64,000 nt of DNA from Streptomyces rhizoryzae (GCF_023155275.1 NZ_JALMUV010000002.1:248001-312000); one strand, 5' to 3'; shown: positions 28,364 through 38,681, numbered from the stretch's first letter. Notes: generated by a model from the sequence alone, not told the origin. Numbers and translations are program-made.

Positions 28364-29433
28364 TTCGCCGCCTGCCAGCCGCCGTAGAAGAGGCCCAGAC
28401 CGACGATCACGCACATGCCCTGGATGATCCAGAACCGGACCACCACAAGGACTTCGGACCACCCCTTGAGTTCGAAGTGGTGCTGGAGTGGCGCCATGCG
28501 GAAGACCCGCTTGCCGGTCAGGCGGAACGATCCCACCTGGATGACCACGGACATGGTGATCAGGACGAACAGACCGCCCAGGACGGCCAGCAGCAGCTCG
28601 GTGCGGGAGCAGATCGCCAGGCCGGCGAGCGCGCCGCCCAGGGCCAGCGAGCCGGTGTCGCCCATGAAGATCTTGGCGGGCGAGGTGTTCCACCACAGGA
28701 AGCCGAAGCAGGCGCCCATCAGGGCCGAGGCGACCACCGCCAGGTCGAGCGGGTCGCGGACCTCGTAGCAGCCGGGTCCGGCGGTGATCTGGTTGGCGCA
28801 GGACTCCTGGTACTGCCAGATGCCGATGAAGGTGTACGCGCCGAAGACCATCACCGAGGCGCCGGTGGCCAGGCCGTCGAGGCCGTCGGTGAGGTTCACG
28901 CCGTTGGACATCGCCAGGATCATGAACAGCGCCCAGATGACGAACAGCACCGGGCCGATCTGCCAGCCGAAGTCCTGGGTGAAGGAGAGCCGGTCCGAGG
29001 CCGGGGTCGCCCCCCGCAGGTCGGCGAACTGGAGCGAGAGCACCGCGAAGGCGATGCCGACGATCAGCTGGCCGGCCATCTTCGCCTTGGCCCGCAGGCC
29101 CAGCGACCGCTGCTTGACGATCTTGATGTAGTCGTCGAGGAAGCCGACCAGGCCCATGCCCGCGAAGAGGAAGAGCACCAGCACGCCCGAGAACGTCGGG
29201 TCGCTGGAGGTGATCACCTTCGTCAGGGCGTACGCGATGATCGTGGCCAGGATGAAGGAGATACCGCCCATGGTGGGCGTGCCCTTCTTGCTGCCGTGGG
29301 TCCGCGGGCCGTCATCGCGGATGAACTGCCCGTACCCCTTCCTGGCCAGCAGCTTGATCAGCAGAGGGGTGCCGATCAGGGTCAGGAAGAGCCCGATCAT
29401 CCCGGAGAAGAGGATCTGCTTCATGGAGTTCAT
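28360..29433 (-). CDS. mraY: Phospho-MurNAc-pentapeptide transferase (lipid I synthase)
   Basis: 357 aa with ten membrane helices. Motifs: KKGTPTMGG, the Asp pair in GFLDDYIK, and [12 protein letters not shown] with the magnesium-binding Asp, plus HHFELKGW near the C-terminus. It transfers phospho-MurNAc-pentapeptide to undecaprenyl phosphate. Its ATG overlaps the murF stop (ATGA) and its stop overlaps murD (GTGA), giving tight coupling on both sides. Confidence 0.98.
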   Translation of the reverse strand: MNSMKQILFSGMIGLFLTLIGTPLLIKLLARKGYGQFIRDDGPRTHGSKKGTPTMGGISFILATIIAYALTKVITSSDPTFSGVLVLFLFAGMGLVGFLDDYIKIVKQRSLGLRAKAKMAGQLIVGIAFAVLSLQFADLRGATPASDRLSFTQDFGWQIGPVLFVIWALFMILAMSNGVNLTDGLDGLATGASVMVFGAYTFIGIWQYQESCANQITAGPGCYEVRDPLDLAVVASALMGACFGFLWWNTSPAKIFMGDTGSLALGGALAGLAICSRTELLLAVLGGLFVLITMSVVIQVGSFRLTGKRVFRMAPLQHHFELKGWSEVLVVVRFWIIQGMCVIVGLGLFYGGWQAAK

Positions 29434-30863
29434 CGGGACGCGGCCCCGCCCTCAGCACCCTCGCCGTCCAGCAATGCCGCGGCCACCCGCTCCAGGCCCA
29501 CCGACCTGGACGCCTTCACCAGCACGACGTCTCCCGGTCGCAGCTCCCTGCGCAACAGGTCGACCGCCGCCCGCGCGTCGGACACGTGCACCGACTCCTC
29601 ACCCCACGAACCCTCGTTCTTGGCGCCCATGTCGAGCCAGGCCGCTTCCCTGCCGCCGACCGCCACGAGCTTGCTGACGTTGAGCCGGACGACCAGCCGT
29701 CCGACCGCGTCGTGTTCGGCGAGTGACTCCTCGCCCAGCTCGGCCATCTCACCGAGCACCGCCCACGTGCGGCCCCCCTCCGCCGACCTGGCGGCGCCCA
29801 TGGCGACCAGCGCACGCAGCGCCGCTCGCATGGACTCGGGGTTCGCGTTGTAGGCGTCGTTGACGACCGTCACGCCGTCCGCGCGCTCGGTGACCTCCAT
29901 CCGCCAGCGGGAGAGCGTGCCGGCTTCGGAGAGCGCGGTGGCGATCTCGTCTACGGGCATGCCCAACTCATGGGCGACGGCGGCCGCGGCGAGCGCGTTC
30001 GACACGTGGTGCTCACCGTACAGCCGCATGGTCACATCGCTGCACCCGGAGGGTGTGTGAAGCGTGAAGGCGGGCTGCCCGAGGCCGTTGAGCCGGACAT
30101 TCTCGGCGCGGACGTCGGCCTCCCGGGACTCTCCGAAGAAGACCGTGCGGGCCCGGGTGCGGGACGCCATGGCGCGGACGAACGGGTCGTCGGCGTTGAG
30201 CACCGCCACCCCGCCGTCCTCGGCCGCCGGCAGCGCCTCGACCAGTTCGCCCTTGGCCTGCGCGATCTTCTCGCGGCCGCCGAACTCGCCGACGTGCGCG
30301 GAGCCGACGTTGAGGACCACCCCGATGCGGGGCGGGGTCAGCTCGGCGAGGTAGCGGATGTGGCCGATGCCGCGGGCGCCCATCTCCAGCACGAGGTGGC
30401 GGGTGGTGGCGTCGGCGCGGAGCGCGGTGAGCGGCAGCCCGATCTCGTTGTTGAGGTTGCCTTCCGGCCACACCGTGGGGCCGTGCCGCTGGAGCAGCTG
30501 GGCGATCAGGTCCTTGGTGCTGGTCTTGCCGGCGGAGCCGGTGAGGCCGATGACGGAGGTGCCCAGCCGCTCCACGACGGCGCGGGCGAGAGCGCCGAGA
30601 GCTGCGACGACGTCGTCGACGACGATCGCCGGGACACCGACCGGGCGGGCCGCGAGGACGGCCGCCGCACCGGCTTCCACCGCGCCCGCGGCGAAGTCGT
30701 GCCCGTCGGCGCGTTCACCGGCGAACGCAACGAACAAGCCACCCGGGCGGACCGCCCGGGAGTCGGAGACGACCGGCCCGGTGACCACGCGGTCCGGGTC
30801 CGGTATGTCGTGCTGCTGCCCGCCCGTGATGCGTCCGATCTCGGCGAGGGTCAGGGAGATCAC
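29430..30863 (-). CDS. murF: UDP-MurNAc-tripeptide: D-Ala-D-Ala ligase
   Basis: 477 aa. Mur ligase with the ATP loop [14 protein letters not shown] near 110, the central-domain motif [13 protein letters not shown], and the C-terminal [14 protein letters not shown] typical of MurF. It adds the D-Ala-D-Ala dipeptide. It is separated from murE by 62 bp, the largest gap in this part of the operon after ftsI-ftsL, and overlaps mraY by 4 bp. Confidence 0.97.
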   Translation of the reverse strand: MISLTLAEIGRITGGQQHDIPDPDRVVTGPVVSDSRAVRPGGLFVAFAGERADGHDFAAGAVEAGAAAVLAARPVGVPAIVVDDVVAALGALARAVVERLGTSVIGLTGSAGKTSTKDLIAQLLQRHGPTVWPEGNLNNEIGLPLTALRADATTRHLVLEMGARGIGHIRYLAELTPPRIGVVLNVGSAHVGEFGGREKIAQAKGELVEALPAAEDGGVAVLNADDPFVRAMASRTRARTVFFGESREADVRAENVRLNGLGQPAFTLHTPSGCSDVTMRLYGEHHVSNALAAAAVAHELGMPVDEIATALSEAGTLSRWRMEVTERADGVTVVNDAYNANPESMRAALRALVAMGAARSAEGGRTWAVLGEMAELGEESLAEHDAVGRLVVRLNVSKLVAVGGREAAWLDMGAKNEGSWGEESVHVSDARAAVDLLRRELRPGDVVLVKASRSVGLERVAAALLDGEGAEGGAASR

Positions 30864-30925
30864 AGGTCACCCCCGGGGCCGTGCAGGAGGTGCCAACAAG
30901 AGGATTGTGCGCGCATGGCGGTGTG

Positions 30926-32662
30926 TCATCCCTGGTGGTTCGGCTGCTGTGACGGCTGCGACTTCAGCGACGCCGCGATGGCGTCGCGCAGCACCTGGCG
31001 GTCGTCGAAGGGGCGGACCACTCCGGCGATGTCCTGGCCCTGTTCGTGGCCCTTGCCCGCGACGATGACGGTGTCGCCGGGCTCCGCGCGGGCGACCGCG
31101 GCGGCGATGGCGGCGGCCCGGTCCTCCTCGACCAGGACGGTGCCGCGTTCGTGGACGGGCACCTCGGCGGCGCCCGCGAGCATGGTGGCGAGGATCGCGA
31201 GCGGATCCTCGGAGCGGGGGTTGTCGGAGGTCAGCACGGCGGTGTCGGCGAGCCGGGCGACCGCGGCGCCCATCGGCATCCGCTTCTGCCGGTCGCGGTC
31301 GCCGCCGCAGCCGAGGACGGCGTGCAGCTTGCCGTCGGTGACCTTGCGCAGCGCCCGCAGAACCGATTCGACGGCGTCCGTCTTGTGCGCGTAGTCGACG
31401 ACCGCGAGGTAGGGCTGGCCGACGTCCACCCGCTCCAGGCGGCCGGGGACGCCGGGGACCGCGGCGACGCCGTCGGCGGCGGTCTGCGGGTCCACACCGG
31501 CCACGGCGAGCGCGGTGATCGCGGCGAGCGCGTTGGAGACGTTGAACGGGCCGGCGATCGGGGAGGCGGCGCGCAGCGTCACGCCCCCGGGGCCGTGCAC
31601 GGTGAAGGTGGAGCCGAGCGCGCCGACCTCGACGTCGGCGGCGCGCCAGTCGGCGTCCGGGTGGCCCTCGGCGGAGAAGGTGGTGACCGGCACCTCGGAC
31701 TCGCCGGCGGCCAGCCGGCGGCCGTACTCGTCGTCGAGGTTGACCACCCCGGCCCGGCTGCGCGCCGTGGTGAACAGCTGCGCCTTGGCCTGGAAGTAGT
31801 CCTCCATGCCGGAGTGGAACTCCATGTGCTCCGGGCTGAGGTTGTTGAAGACCGCGACGTCGAAGACGCAGCCGTCGACCCGGCCGAGCACCAGGGCGTG
31901 GCTGGAGACCTCCATGGCGACCGAGCGGACCCCGCGCTCACGCATCACCGCGAACAGCGCCTGGAGGTCGGTGGCCTCGGGCGTGGTCCGCTCGGACTTC
32001 AGCCGTTCGTCGCCGATCCGGGACTCGACGGTGCCGATCAGGCCGGTCAGCCCGCCGTCGCCCTTGGCGGCCGCGGCCCGCAGCCCGCCCTCGATGAGGT
32101 ACGCGGTGGTGGTCTTGCCGGACGTGCCGGTGATGCCGATCTGGAGCAGGTCCGCGCCGGGCGTGCCGTAGATCGAGACGGCCAGGGCGCCCATCCGGCC
32201 GCGCGGGTCGTCGACGGCCAGCACCGGCAGACCGGTCGCGGCGGCGCGCTCGGCGCCCGAGGGGTCGGTCAGGATCGCCGCGGCGCCGAGGTCGGCGGCC
32301 TGTGCGACGAAGTCGGCACCGTGCAGGCGGGCACCGGGCAGCGCGGCGTAGACGTCGCCGGGGCGGACCGCACGGGAGTCGTGCGTGATGCCGGTGACCC
32401 GGACGGCGTCGGCGCCGTCCGGGACCGGGACCGCGAGCTGCCGGGCGAGGTCGGCCAGGGGGGTGGGGCGGACCTCCTCGGGGCGCGGCGCGCCCGGATA
32501 TCCGCCGGGGCCGCCCTTCTCCGTGCGCGGGGGTTTCGGGGACTGATCAGCTTGTGACACGGCGGTGAGCGTACCGGGCAGAACGGGCCCGGGGCGAAGT
32601 GAGGGCTTCGGCGGGCCGCTGTCACCGGGGGGCTGCGGGCCGTCGGGAGTGATGGTCGTCAC
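30926..32662 (-). CDS. murE: UDP-MurNAc-L-Ala-D-Glu: diaminopimelate ligase
   Basis: 578 aa, longer than usual because of about 60 Pro/Gly-rich N-terminal residues before the first domain (RPTPLADLARQL). The ATP loop is GTSGKTTTAYLIEGG. The DNPR motif (TSDNPRSEDPLAI) marks a diaminopimelate-adding enzyme; streptomycetes use LL-DAP. A start within the N-terminal extension cannot be excluded. It follows ftsI by 18 bp. Confidence 0.95.
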   Translation of the reverse strand: MTTITPDGPQPPGDSGPPKPSLRPGPVLPGTLTAVSQADQSPKPPRTEKGGPGGYPGAPRPEEVRPTPLADLARQLAVPVPDGADAVRVTGITHDSRAVRPGDVYAALPGARLHGADFVAQAADLGAAAILTDPSGAERAAATGLPVLAVDDPRGRMGALAVSIYGTPGADLLQIGITGTSGKTTTAYLIEGGLRAAAAKGDGGLTGLIGTVESRIGDERLKSERTTPEATDLQALFAVMRERGVRSVAMEVSSHALVLGRVDGCVFDVAVFNNLSPEHMEFHSGMEDYFQAKAQLFTTARSRAGVVNLDDEYGRRLAAGESEVPVTTFSAEGHPDADWRAADVEVGALGSTFTVHGPGGVTLRAASPIAGPFNVSNALAAITALAVAGVDPQTAADGVAAVPGVPGRLERVDVGQPYLAVVDYAHKTDAVESVLRALRKVTDGKLHAVLGCGGDRDRQKRMPMGAAVARLADTAVLTSDNPRSEDPLAILATMLAGAAEVPVHERGTVLVEEDRAAAIAAAVARAEPGDTVIVAGKGHEQGQDIAGVVRPFDDRQVLRDAIAASLKSQPSQQPNHQG

Positions 32663-32680
32663 GGCGGTGTTGCCTCGATT

Positions 32681-34654
32681 TCAGTCGCCTGGCTTGAAGG
32701 TGACCGGCAGCCGCGGTGACGGGGCACCGGTCGGGGGGACCTGGAGGGACTTCAGCGCGAACGTCATGACCTGCTGGAAGACCGGGCCGCAGACCTGGCC
32801 TCCGAAGTAGCTGCCCCGGGTGGGGTTCTGGACGGCGCAGTAGACGGTGATGCGGGGCTTGTCGGCGGGCGCGAAGCCGGCGAAGGAGGCGGTGTAGCCG
32901 TGGTAGCGGCCGGTCTTCGGGTCCACCCGGTTGGAGGTGCCGGTCTTGCCGCCGACGCGGTAGCCGTCGATCTTCGCCTTCGCTCCGGTGCCCTCCTGGT
33001 CGTCCACCACCGACTCCAGCATGGCGGCCAGGGTGGTGGCGGTCTTCTCGCTCACCACGCGGGTCCGGGCCGGCGCGGGGGCCGGGGTGTAGTGGCCGTC
33101 CGGTCCGGTGCTGCCGCGGACGAGGGTGGGCGCGATCCGGACGCCGCCGTTGGCGATCGTGGAGTAGACCGAGGCGGCCTGGACGGCGTTGAGGGACAGG
33201 CCCTGGCCGAACGGGATGGTGAACTGCTGGGAGGTGTTCCAGTCCTGGGGCTTGGCCAGGATGCCGTCCGTCTCCCCGGGGAAGTTCAGTCCGGTCGGCC
33301 GGCCGATACCGAATTTCCGCAGGTAGGAGTAGAGGACCTGGTTGGCCTGCGGCTGGGTGGTGCCCAGCTGGCCGGCCGCCAGGATGGTGCCGATGTTGCT
33401 CGACTTGGCGAGCACGCCGTTGAGCGTGAGGTGCCAGGTGGCGTGGTCGATGTCGTCGGAGAACAGCCGGTCGCCGCGGTGCAGCCGGTTCGGGACGGTG
33501 ACCCGGGTGTACGGGGTCGCGGCGCCCTCCTCCAGGACGGCGGCCATCGACATCAGCTTGCTGGTGGAGCCGGGTTCGAAGGCGTCGGTGAGCGCGGGGT
33601 TGCCCAGCGCGTCCGGGGCGGCCCGGGAGATGTCGTTGGGGTCGAACCCGGGCGCGTTGGCCAGCGCCAGGATCTGGCCGGTGCGGGTGTCCTGGACGAC
33701 GACGTACCCGCGGTCGGCGCGGGACCTGCCGACCTGCTCGGTGATGGCCTGCTGGGCCGCCCACTGGATGTCGCGGTCCAGGGTGAGCTGGACGTCGGTA
33801 CCGGGGACGGCGGGGTGCTCCTGGGTGTCGGCGGTGGGCACCCGGCGGCCGCCGGACTGGGCGTAGACCAGCTTGCCGTCCTTGCCCGCCAGCTCCTTGT
33901 CGAGCTGGGCCTCCAGGCCGCCGGCGCCGTGGCCCGCGCCGTTGACGAAGCCGAGGACGCCCGCGGCCAGGTCGCCGTTCGGGTAGACCCGTTTGCGGTG
34001 CTTGTCGGCGAAGACCCCCACCAGGACATTGGGGCGGGGCGCGCTCTTGGGGGCGGCGGCCGCCTCGGCGTCCAGCTTCTTGCGCAGGTCCTTGATCCGC
34101 TTCCAGACCTGGGGGGTGCGCTGGCGGGCCAGCAGGACGTAGCGGGACGCGGGGCGGTCGAGCTTGGCGGCCAGGCTCTGCCGGGACTCGCCGAGGATCG
34201 GCGCGAGCAGCGCGGCGGCCCGCTCCGGGGCGTTCGTGACCTTGATCTTGGCGGGCGCCAGCAGGCTGGGGTCGGCGGTGATGTCGTACGCGTCCACGGT
34301 GGTGGCCAGGTCCACGCCGCTGCGGTCGGTGATCGCCCCGCGCTCGGCGGCCAGTTTGACCGGGACGTAGCGGTTCTCGTTGGCCTTGGCCGCGTAGGCC
34401 GCGGCGTCCACGCCCTGCACCTGCACCAGGCGGACGACGAAGGCCAGCATCACCAGCGTCAGCGCCAGCGCGATCAGCCGCAGCCGGGGCCGCGGGCTGA
34501 CCGGCCGCAGCGGCCCGGCGGCCGGGCGGGAGCGGCCCGATGGCTTCGGACGGCGGGCGGCGGGCGGCCGGGCGGTGCCGGACCGGGCGGACGGCTGGCG
34601 GCCGCCGGACCGGGCGGGGCGCGGCACGCGGCGGGGATCCCTGGGCTCGGTCAT
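32681..34654 (-). CDS. ftsI: Septal class B penicillin-binding protein FtsI
   Basis: 657 aa from ATG 34654. A basic Arg/Pro-rich cytoplasmic tail (1-58) leads to one membrane helix (about 59-80), then a pedestal domain (RGAITDRSGVDLATT). The transpeptidase motifs are STSK (S363 is the nucleophile, EPGSTSKLMSM), SSN (AKSSNIGTI) and KTG (K570, GGKTGTSN). It cross-links septal peptidoglycan together with FtsW. No PASTA repeats. It is encoded 100 bp after ftsL. Confidence 0.97.
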   Translation of the reverse strand: MTEPRDPRRVPRPARSGGRQPSARSGTARPPAARRPKPSGRSRPAAGPLRPVSPRPRLRLIALALTLVMLAFVVRLVQVQGVDAAAYAAKANENRYVPVKLAAERGAITDRSGVDLATTVDAYDITADPSLLAPAKIKVTNAPERAAALLAPILGESRQSLAAKLDRPASRYVLLARQRTPQVWKRIKDLRKKLDAEAAAAPKSAPRPNVLVGVFADKHRKRVYPNGDLAAGVLGFVNGAGHGAGGLEAQLDKELAGKDGKLVYAQSGGRRVPTADTQEHPAVPGTDVQLTLDRDIQWAAQQAITEQVGRSRADRGYVVVQDTRTGQILALANAPGFDPNDISRAAPDALGNPALTDAFEPGSTSKLMSMAAVLEEGAATPYTRVTVPNRLHRGDRLFSDDIDHATWHLTLNGVLAKSSNIGTILAAGQLGTTQPQANQVLYSYLRKFGIGRPTGLNFPGETDGILAKPQDWNTSQQFTIPFGQGLSLNAVQAASVYSTIANGGVRIAPTLVRGSTGPDGHYTPAPAPARTRVVSEKTATTLAAMLESVVDDQEGTGAKAKIDGYRVGGKTGTSNRVDPKTGRYHGYTASFAGFAPADKPRITVYCAVQNPTRGSYFGGQVCGPVFQQVMTFALKSLQVPPTGAPSPRLPVTFKPGD

Positions 34655-34754
34655 ACCGCGGTCTCCGGGGCGTACGCGGGGGTGGCGGACAGCGGGGCGC
34701 CGTACGGGCGGGTGGGCGCGCCGCGGCGGGGGGCGGGGGCGGGCGTCACGGCGG

Positions 34755-35420
34755 TCACCTGCCGGAGGCCGGCGGGGTGGGGCCGGCCGACGGGTCCGCG
34801 GCGCGGGCGGCCGGGGCCGGCGGGGCGGGCGCGTCGGGCGTGAGGACGGAGGCGGGGGCCGCGGGGGTGGCCAGCGGGCCCGGGGAAGAGGGGACGCCGG
34901 GCGTACTGGGCGCCAGCGGCCCGGCCGGGGCGTGCGGCGCGGCCGGTACCACCGCCGGGGCCGGCGGGAGGACCGCCGGGGCCGCGGGCCGGAGGGCCGC
35001 CGGGCCGAGCGGCAGCGGGCCGGCGGACGCGGACAGCGCGGCGCCGGCGGCCGGGGCCGGACCCGGGGCGCCGCGCACGGTGCCGTCCGGGAGCAGGAAG
35101 GCGGGGTTGCCGCCGGGCACCATGCCCAGCTCGCGGGCCCGGCGGGCCAGCGCGCCGGGCGCGGAGTAGCCGTCCACCTCCTGCTGGAGGGCCTGCTGCT
35201 CGTCGGTCAGCTCGCCGGTCTGCCGCTCCAGCCGGCTCAGTTCGAACGAGCCTTGGTTCAGGGCCGAGTTGAGCACCAGCAGGCCGATCAGCCCGGAGCC
35301 CAGCAGCACCACGACCAGCAGCACGAAGGGGGTGCGCGCGGCGGTGCCGGTGCGCGGCGCGGAGGGCAGCAGCGCGGTCAGGCGCTGCCTGCCGCGCGGC
35401 CGTCCCCCCTGGCGTCTCAC
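34755..35420 (-). CDS. ftsL: FtsL-like division protein with long Pro/Ala tail
   Basis: 221 aa, bitopic: basic cytoplasmic start, membrane helix at about 32-52 ([20 protein letters not shown]), short coiled coil (about 60-90), then the FtsL/DivIC-type end [19 protein letters not shown]. About 100 Pro/Ala-rich residues follow, which the family does not need. GTG 35420 overlaps the rsmH stop as GTGA. It works with FtsQ and DivIC to activate FtsW/FtsI. Confidence 0.88.
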   Translation of the reverse strand: MRRQGGRPRGRQRLTALLPSAPRTGTAARTPFVLLVVVLLGSGLIGLLVLNSALNQGSFELSRLERQTGELTDEQQALQQEVDGYSAPGALARRARELGMVPGGNPAFLLPDGTVRGAPGPAPAAGAALSASAGPLPLGPAALRPAAPAVLPPAPAVVPAAPHAPAGPLAPSTPGVPSSPGPLATPAAPASVLTPDAPAPPAPAARAADPSAGPTPPASGR

Positions 35421-36376
35421 GCGATGTCCTCGCGGATGCGCTCGGCGCCGCGCAGCCGGGCGGGGGCCGCGCGCCGGTTCTCGGCGACCTCCTCCTCGGT
35501 GGGCAGCTCGGCGCCGCGGGTCAGCAGCTTCAGGCGGGGCTGGTAGCGCTCGGGGACGACCGGCAGGCCGGGCGGCGCGGTGCTGGTCGCACCGGCCGCG
35601 AAGACCTGCTTGACCAGCCGGTCCTCCAGCGAGTGGTAGGACAGCACGGCGATCCGGCCGCCCACCGAGAGCGCCTTGACGGCGGCCGGGATCGCGCGCT
35701 CGACGCAGGCCAGTTCGCCGTTGACCTCGATGCGCAGCGCCTGGAAGGTCCGCTTGGCCGGATTGCCGCCGGTGCGCTTGGCGGCCTGCGGCAGCGCGTC
35801 GCGGATCAGCTCGACCAGCCGGGCGCTGGTGGTGAAGGGCTCCTTCTCCCGCTCCCGGACGACCGCCGCGACGATCCGCTTGGCCTGCTTCTCCTCCCCG
35901 TAGGCGCGCAGGATCCGCACCAGCTCACCGGGCGGGTAGGTGTTGAGGACCTCGGCGGCGCTGATGCCGGTCGTCTGGTCCATCCGCATGTCCAGGGGGG
36001 CGTCCTGGGCGTACGCGAAGCCTCGGCCGGCCTCGTCGAGCTGCATGGAGGAGACGCCGAGGTCGAACAGGACCCCCTGCACGCGGGGCAGTCCGAGCCG
36101 GTCGAGGACCTGGGGAAGCTCGTCGTAGACGGCGTGCACCAGGGTGGCGCGGTCGCCGTAGGGGGCCAGCCGCTCGCCCGCGAGGCGGAGCGCGGACGGG
36201 TCACGGTCCAGGGCGACGAGCCGGGCCTCGGGGAAGGCGGCGAGCAGGGCCTCGCTGTGCCCGCCGAGGCCGAGGGTGCAGTCGACGACGACCGCGCCGG
36301 GCTCGGCGAGGGCGGGGGCGAGCAGGTCCAGGCACCGCTGGAGCATGACGGGTACGTGGCGGGTGTTGCCGCTCAT
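35417..36376 (-). CDS. rsmH: 16S rRNA m4C1402 methyltransferase
   Basis: 319 aa from ATG 36376, which begins [12 protein letters not shown] as in the family. SAM site [18 protein letters not shown], then the MraW-specific segment [22 protein letters not shown] and [14 protein letters not shown]. It methylates N4 of C1402 in the decoding centre and is the usual first gene of dcw clusters. The ribosome site is weak; the stop of a short upstream reading frame overlaps its ATG (ATGA), so it may depend on translational coupling. Confidence 0.97.
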   Translation of the reverse strand: MSGNTRHVPVMLQRCLDLLAPALAEPGAVVVDCTLGLGGHSEALLAAFPEARLVALDRDPSALRLAGERLAPYGDRATLVHAVYDELPQVLDRLGLPRVQGVLFDLGVSSMQLDEAGRGFAYAQDAPLDMRMDQTTGISAAEVLNTYPPGELVRILRAYGEEKQAKRIVAAVVREREKEPFTTSARLVELIRDALPQAAKRTGGNPAKRTFQALRIEVNGELACVERAIPAAVKALSVGGRIAVLSYHSLEDRLVKQVFAAGATSTAPPGLPVVPERYQPRLKLLTRGAELPTEEEVAENRRAAPARLRGAERIREDIA

Positions 36377-36456
36377 GCGCCGGCCTCGCTTCGCTCGGCG
36401 GGCCTGCCTTCGCAGAGCGCGCACCTCTTTCCGCTTCGCTCGCTGCGCTCGCTCAT
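36373..36456 (-). CDS. Possible 27-aa leader reading frame coupled to rsmH
   Basis: ATG 36456, reading [17 protein letters not shown] and on to a TGA at 36375-36373 that overlaps the rsmH ATG by the ATGA arrangement used throughout this operon. It contains a CxxC motif. No clear ribosome site. The DNA includes GAGCGAAGC-type repeats seen in many streptomycete gaps, so the frame may be accidental. Its length and coupling are observed; a role is speculation. Confidence 0.35.
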   Translation of the reverse strand: MSERSERSGKRCALCEGRPAERSEAGA

Positions 36457-36654
36457 ATGCCTTCCGATGGTGGGCGGCAGGTGGGTCCCGGCCGGTGACT
36501 GGGGGATGCCGCACGTACCGCTCGGTCCCCGCCCGCTCTGAAGGGGAAGTGGCCCTCCGGCGACGGGGAAGTGACGTCGGAAGACCGGTGGAGCGGGAGG
36601 AGGCCGAACCGTACGTACGGTCACGCACGCGAGGGATCGAGGATCCGAGGAGAG

Positions 36655-36705
36655 CGTCACGCCTCCCACTTCGCGTCACTTTAGTCCACCTGCCGTCCCG
36701 GTCAA
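36655..36705 (-). promoter_or_regulatory. Main dcw promoter with 10-bp-spaced direct repeats
   Basis: On the minus strand TTGACC (36705-36700), 16-bp spacer, TAAAGT (36683-36678), a good housekeeping-type promoter. Overlapping and downstream are four GTG-starting hexamers beginning at 36689, 36679, 36669 and 36660 (GTGGAC, GTGACG, GTGGGA, GTGACG). The spacing resembles MraZ boxes, although no mraZ gene is present here. The transcript would have a leader of nearly 300 nt before rsmH; that stretch otherwise shows only the short frame at 36456. The remaining gap to 36850 shows no further gene. Confidence 0.6.
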
Positions 36706-36864
36706 TCAACCGGTTCCGCGCGTCCCCCGCACGGTGCGCCGGGGTGTTTGTTCGGCTTCGTCCGCGGGCGGGGAGCGCTGTGGAGTACCTCACACACCGG
36801 GCCGCCGTCCGGTGCGCCCGCCGGTCGGCGGACCGCCGCGGCCGGGAACGGCTACCGTGAGGCC

Positions 36865-37425
36865 ATGCCCATACCTGCGCCGCAGCCGCTGCCCCCGTCC
36901 GCCGACGGCACCGACGTCCCCGGGGGCGGCACCGTCACCGACCGGCTGGTGGCGGCGAACCGGCGCTACGCGGCCGGCTTCACGGATCCGGGCATGGACG
37001 CCCGCCCGGTCCGCAGGGTCGCCGTGGTGGCCTGCATGGACGCCCGGCTGGACCTGCACGCCGCACTGGGCCTGGAGCTCGGCGACTGCCACACCATCCG
37101 CAACGCCGGCGGGGTGGTGACCGATGACATCATCCGCTCCCTGACGATCAGCCAGCGGGCGCTGGGCACCCGGTCGGTGGTCCTCATCCACCACACCGGC
37201 TGCGGTCTGCTCAGCCTGACCGAGGACTTCCGGCACGAACTGGCGGCCGAGGTCGGCCAGCGGCCCACCTGGGCGGTCGAGGCGTTCAAGGACCTCGACG
37301 AGGACGTCCGGCAGTCCATGCAGCGGGTGCGCACCTCGCCGTTCCTGCCGCACACCGACGACGTCCGCGGCTTTGTCTTCGACGTCACCACGGGTCTGCT
37401 GCGGGAGATCGACCCGCGGGACTGA
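36865..37425 (+). CDS. Beta-class carbonic anhydrase
   Basis: 186 aa. Zinc ligands and partner residues are visible: Cys in VACMDARLD (the Asp-Arg dyad follows), then His and Cys in LIHHTGCG. It hydrates CO2 to bicarbonate. The first 25 residues are Pro-rich and variable. Likely leaderless: TACCGT (36853-36858) ends 6 nt before ATG 36865. It diverges from the dcw promoter; a small hairpin terminator follows. Confidence 0.93.
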   Translation: MPIPAPQPLPPSADGTDVPGGGTVTDRLVAANRRYAAGFTDPGMDARPVRRVAVVACMDARLDLHAALGLELGDCHTIRNAGGVVTDDIIRSLTISQRALGTRSVVLIHHTGCGLLSLTEDFRHELAAEVGQRPTWAVEAFKDLDEDVRQSMQRVRTSPFLPHTDDVRGFVFDVTTGLLREIDPRD

Positions 37426-37451
37426 GCCGCGCCGGGGCCCGGCGCGCCCCT

Positions 37452-37472
37452 CCCGGCGACCGGATCGCCGGG
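37452..37472 (+). terminator. Carbonic anhydrase terminator
   Basis: Perfect 8-bp stem CCCGGCGA/TCGCCGGG with a 5-nt loop, 26 nt after the stop codon. Confidence 0.6.
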
Positions 37473-37655
37473 CTTGTCCGGTTGGCCCGGTCCGGACGGT
37501 GTGAGTTGTCCACAGGCCATGACGCGGGGCCGCGCGGGCGGCAAGAATGCGTAGGTGACATCGCCCCGGCAAAGGCCGGGCGCGCCGCGCACACGGGGAG
37601 GGCCGGATCCGCCGAGAGGACGTCGGCCCCCCGGGGACGGGCCGAGGAGGGCCGA

Positions 37656-38681
37656 GTGACGACGTATGACGAACGAGCGAGCCTCGACGATCTGACCACC
37701 ACCGCCGGACGGGTGCACCGGTCGGTGGAGGCCGTGATCGAGGGCAAGCCGGAGGTCGTACGGCTCGCGCTGACGGTCCTGCTGGCCGAGGGGCACCTGC
37801 TCATCGAGGACGTGCCCGGCGTCGGCAAGACGATGCTCGCCAAGGCCCTGGCCCGGTCCATCGACTGCTCGGTGCGGCGCATCCAGTTCACCCCCGACCT
37901 GCTGCCCTCCGACATCACCGGCGTCAGCGTCTACGACCAGCAGCGGCAGGAGTTCGAGTTCAAGCCCGGCGCGATCTTCGCCCAGATCGTGATCGGCGAC
38001 GAGATCAACCGCGCCTCCCCCAAGACCCAGTCCGCGCTCCTGGAGTCGATGGAGGAGCGCCAGGTCACCACGGACGGGCAGAGCTACCCCCTGCCCAGCC
38101 CCTTCATGGTCGTCGCGACGCAGAATCCGGTCGAGATGGAGGGCACCTACCCGCTCCCCGAGGCGCAGCGGGACCGCTTCATGGCCCGGGTCTCGATCGG
38201 CTACCCCTCCCCCGCGGCCGAGCTGCGGATGCTCGACGTGCACGGCGGCGCCTCCCCGCTGGACGCCCTGCGCCCGGTGGCGCACGCCCACGAGATCGTG
38301 CGGCTGACCGAGGCGGTGCGCGCCGTCCACGTCGCCGAGGCCGTGCGGCGGTACGCCGTCGAGCTGGTCGCGGCCACCCGCCACCACCCCGACCTGCGGC
38401 TCGGCGCCTCCCCGCGGGCGACGCTGCACCTGCTGCGCGCCGCCAAGGCCGCGGCGGCCCTGGCCGGGCGGGAGTTCGCGCTCCCGGACGACGTGCAGGG
38501 GCTGGCGGTGCCGGTGCTGGCGCACCGTCTGCTGCCCACCGCCCAGGCGCAGTTGAGCCGCCGGTCCGCCGAGCAGGTGGTGCTGGAGATCGTGCAGCGC
38601 ACCCCGGTCCCCGAGCCGTCCGCCCCGCAGTGGCGGCGGTCCGCCCCCGGCGGGCGGCCGCCCGGCCCCCGGGAGGCGTGA
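37656..38681 (+). CDS. MoxR-family AAA+ ATPase
   Basis: 341 aa from GTG 37656 with GAGGAGG upstream. Walker A is DVPGVGKTMLAKAL near residue 50, Walker B VIGDEINRASPKTQ, and sensor 1 VVATQNPVEMEGTYPLPEAQ. MoxR ATPases act as chaperones, often for proteins encoded next door; here the partners are the DUF58 and transglutaminase proteins. Its stop overlaps the next start in TGATG. The upstream gap includes a DnaA-box-like TTGTCCACA at 37506-37514. Confidence 0.95.
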   Translation: MTTYDERASLDDLTTTAGRVHRSVEAVIEGKPEVVRLALTVLLAEGHLLIEDVPGVGKTMLAKALARSIDCSVRRIQFTPDLLPSDITGVSVYDQQRQEFEFKPGAIFAQIVIGDEINRASPKTQSALLESMEERQVTTDGQSYPLPSPFMVVATQNPVEMEGTYPLPEAQRDRFMARVSIGYPSPAAELRMLDVHGGASPLDALRPVAHAHEIVRLTEAVRAVHVAEAVRRYAVELVAATRHHPDLRLGASPRATLHLLRAAKAAAALAGREFALPDDVQGLAVPVLAHRLLPTAQAQLSRRSAEQVVLEIVQRTPVPEPSAPQWRRSAPGGRPPGPREA

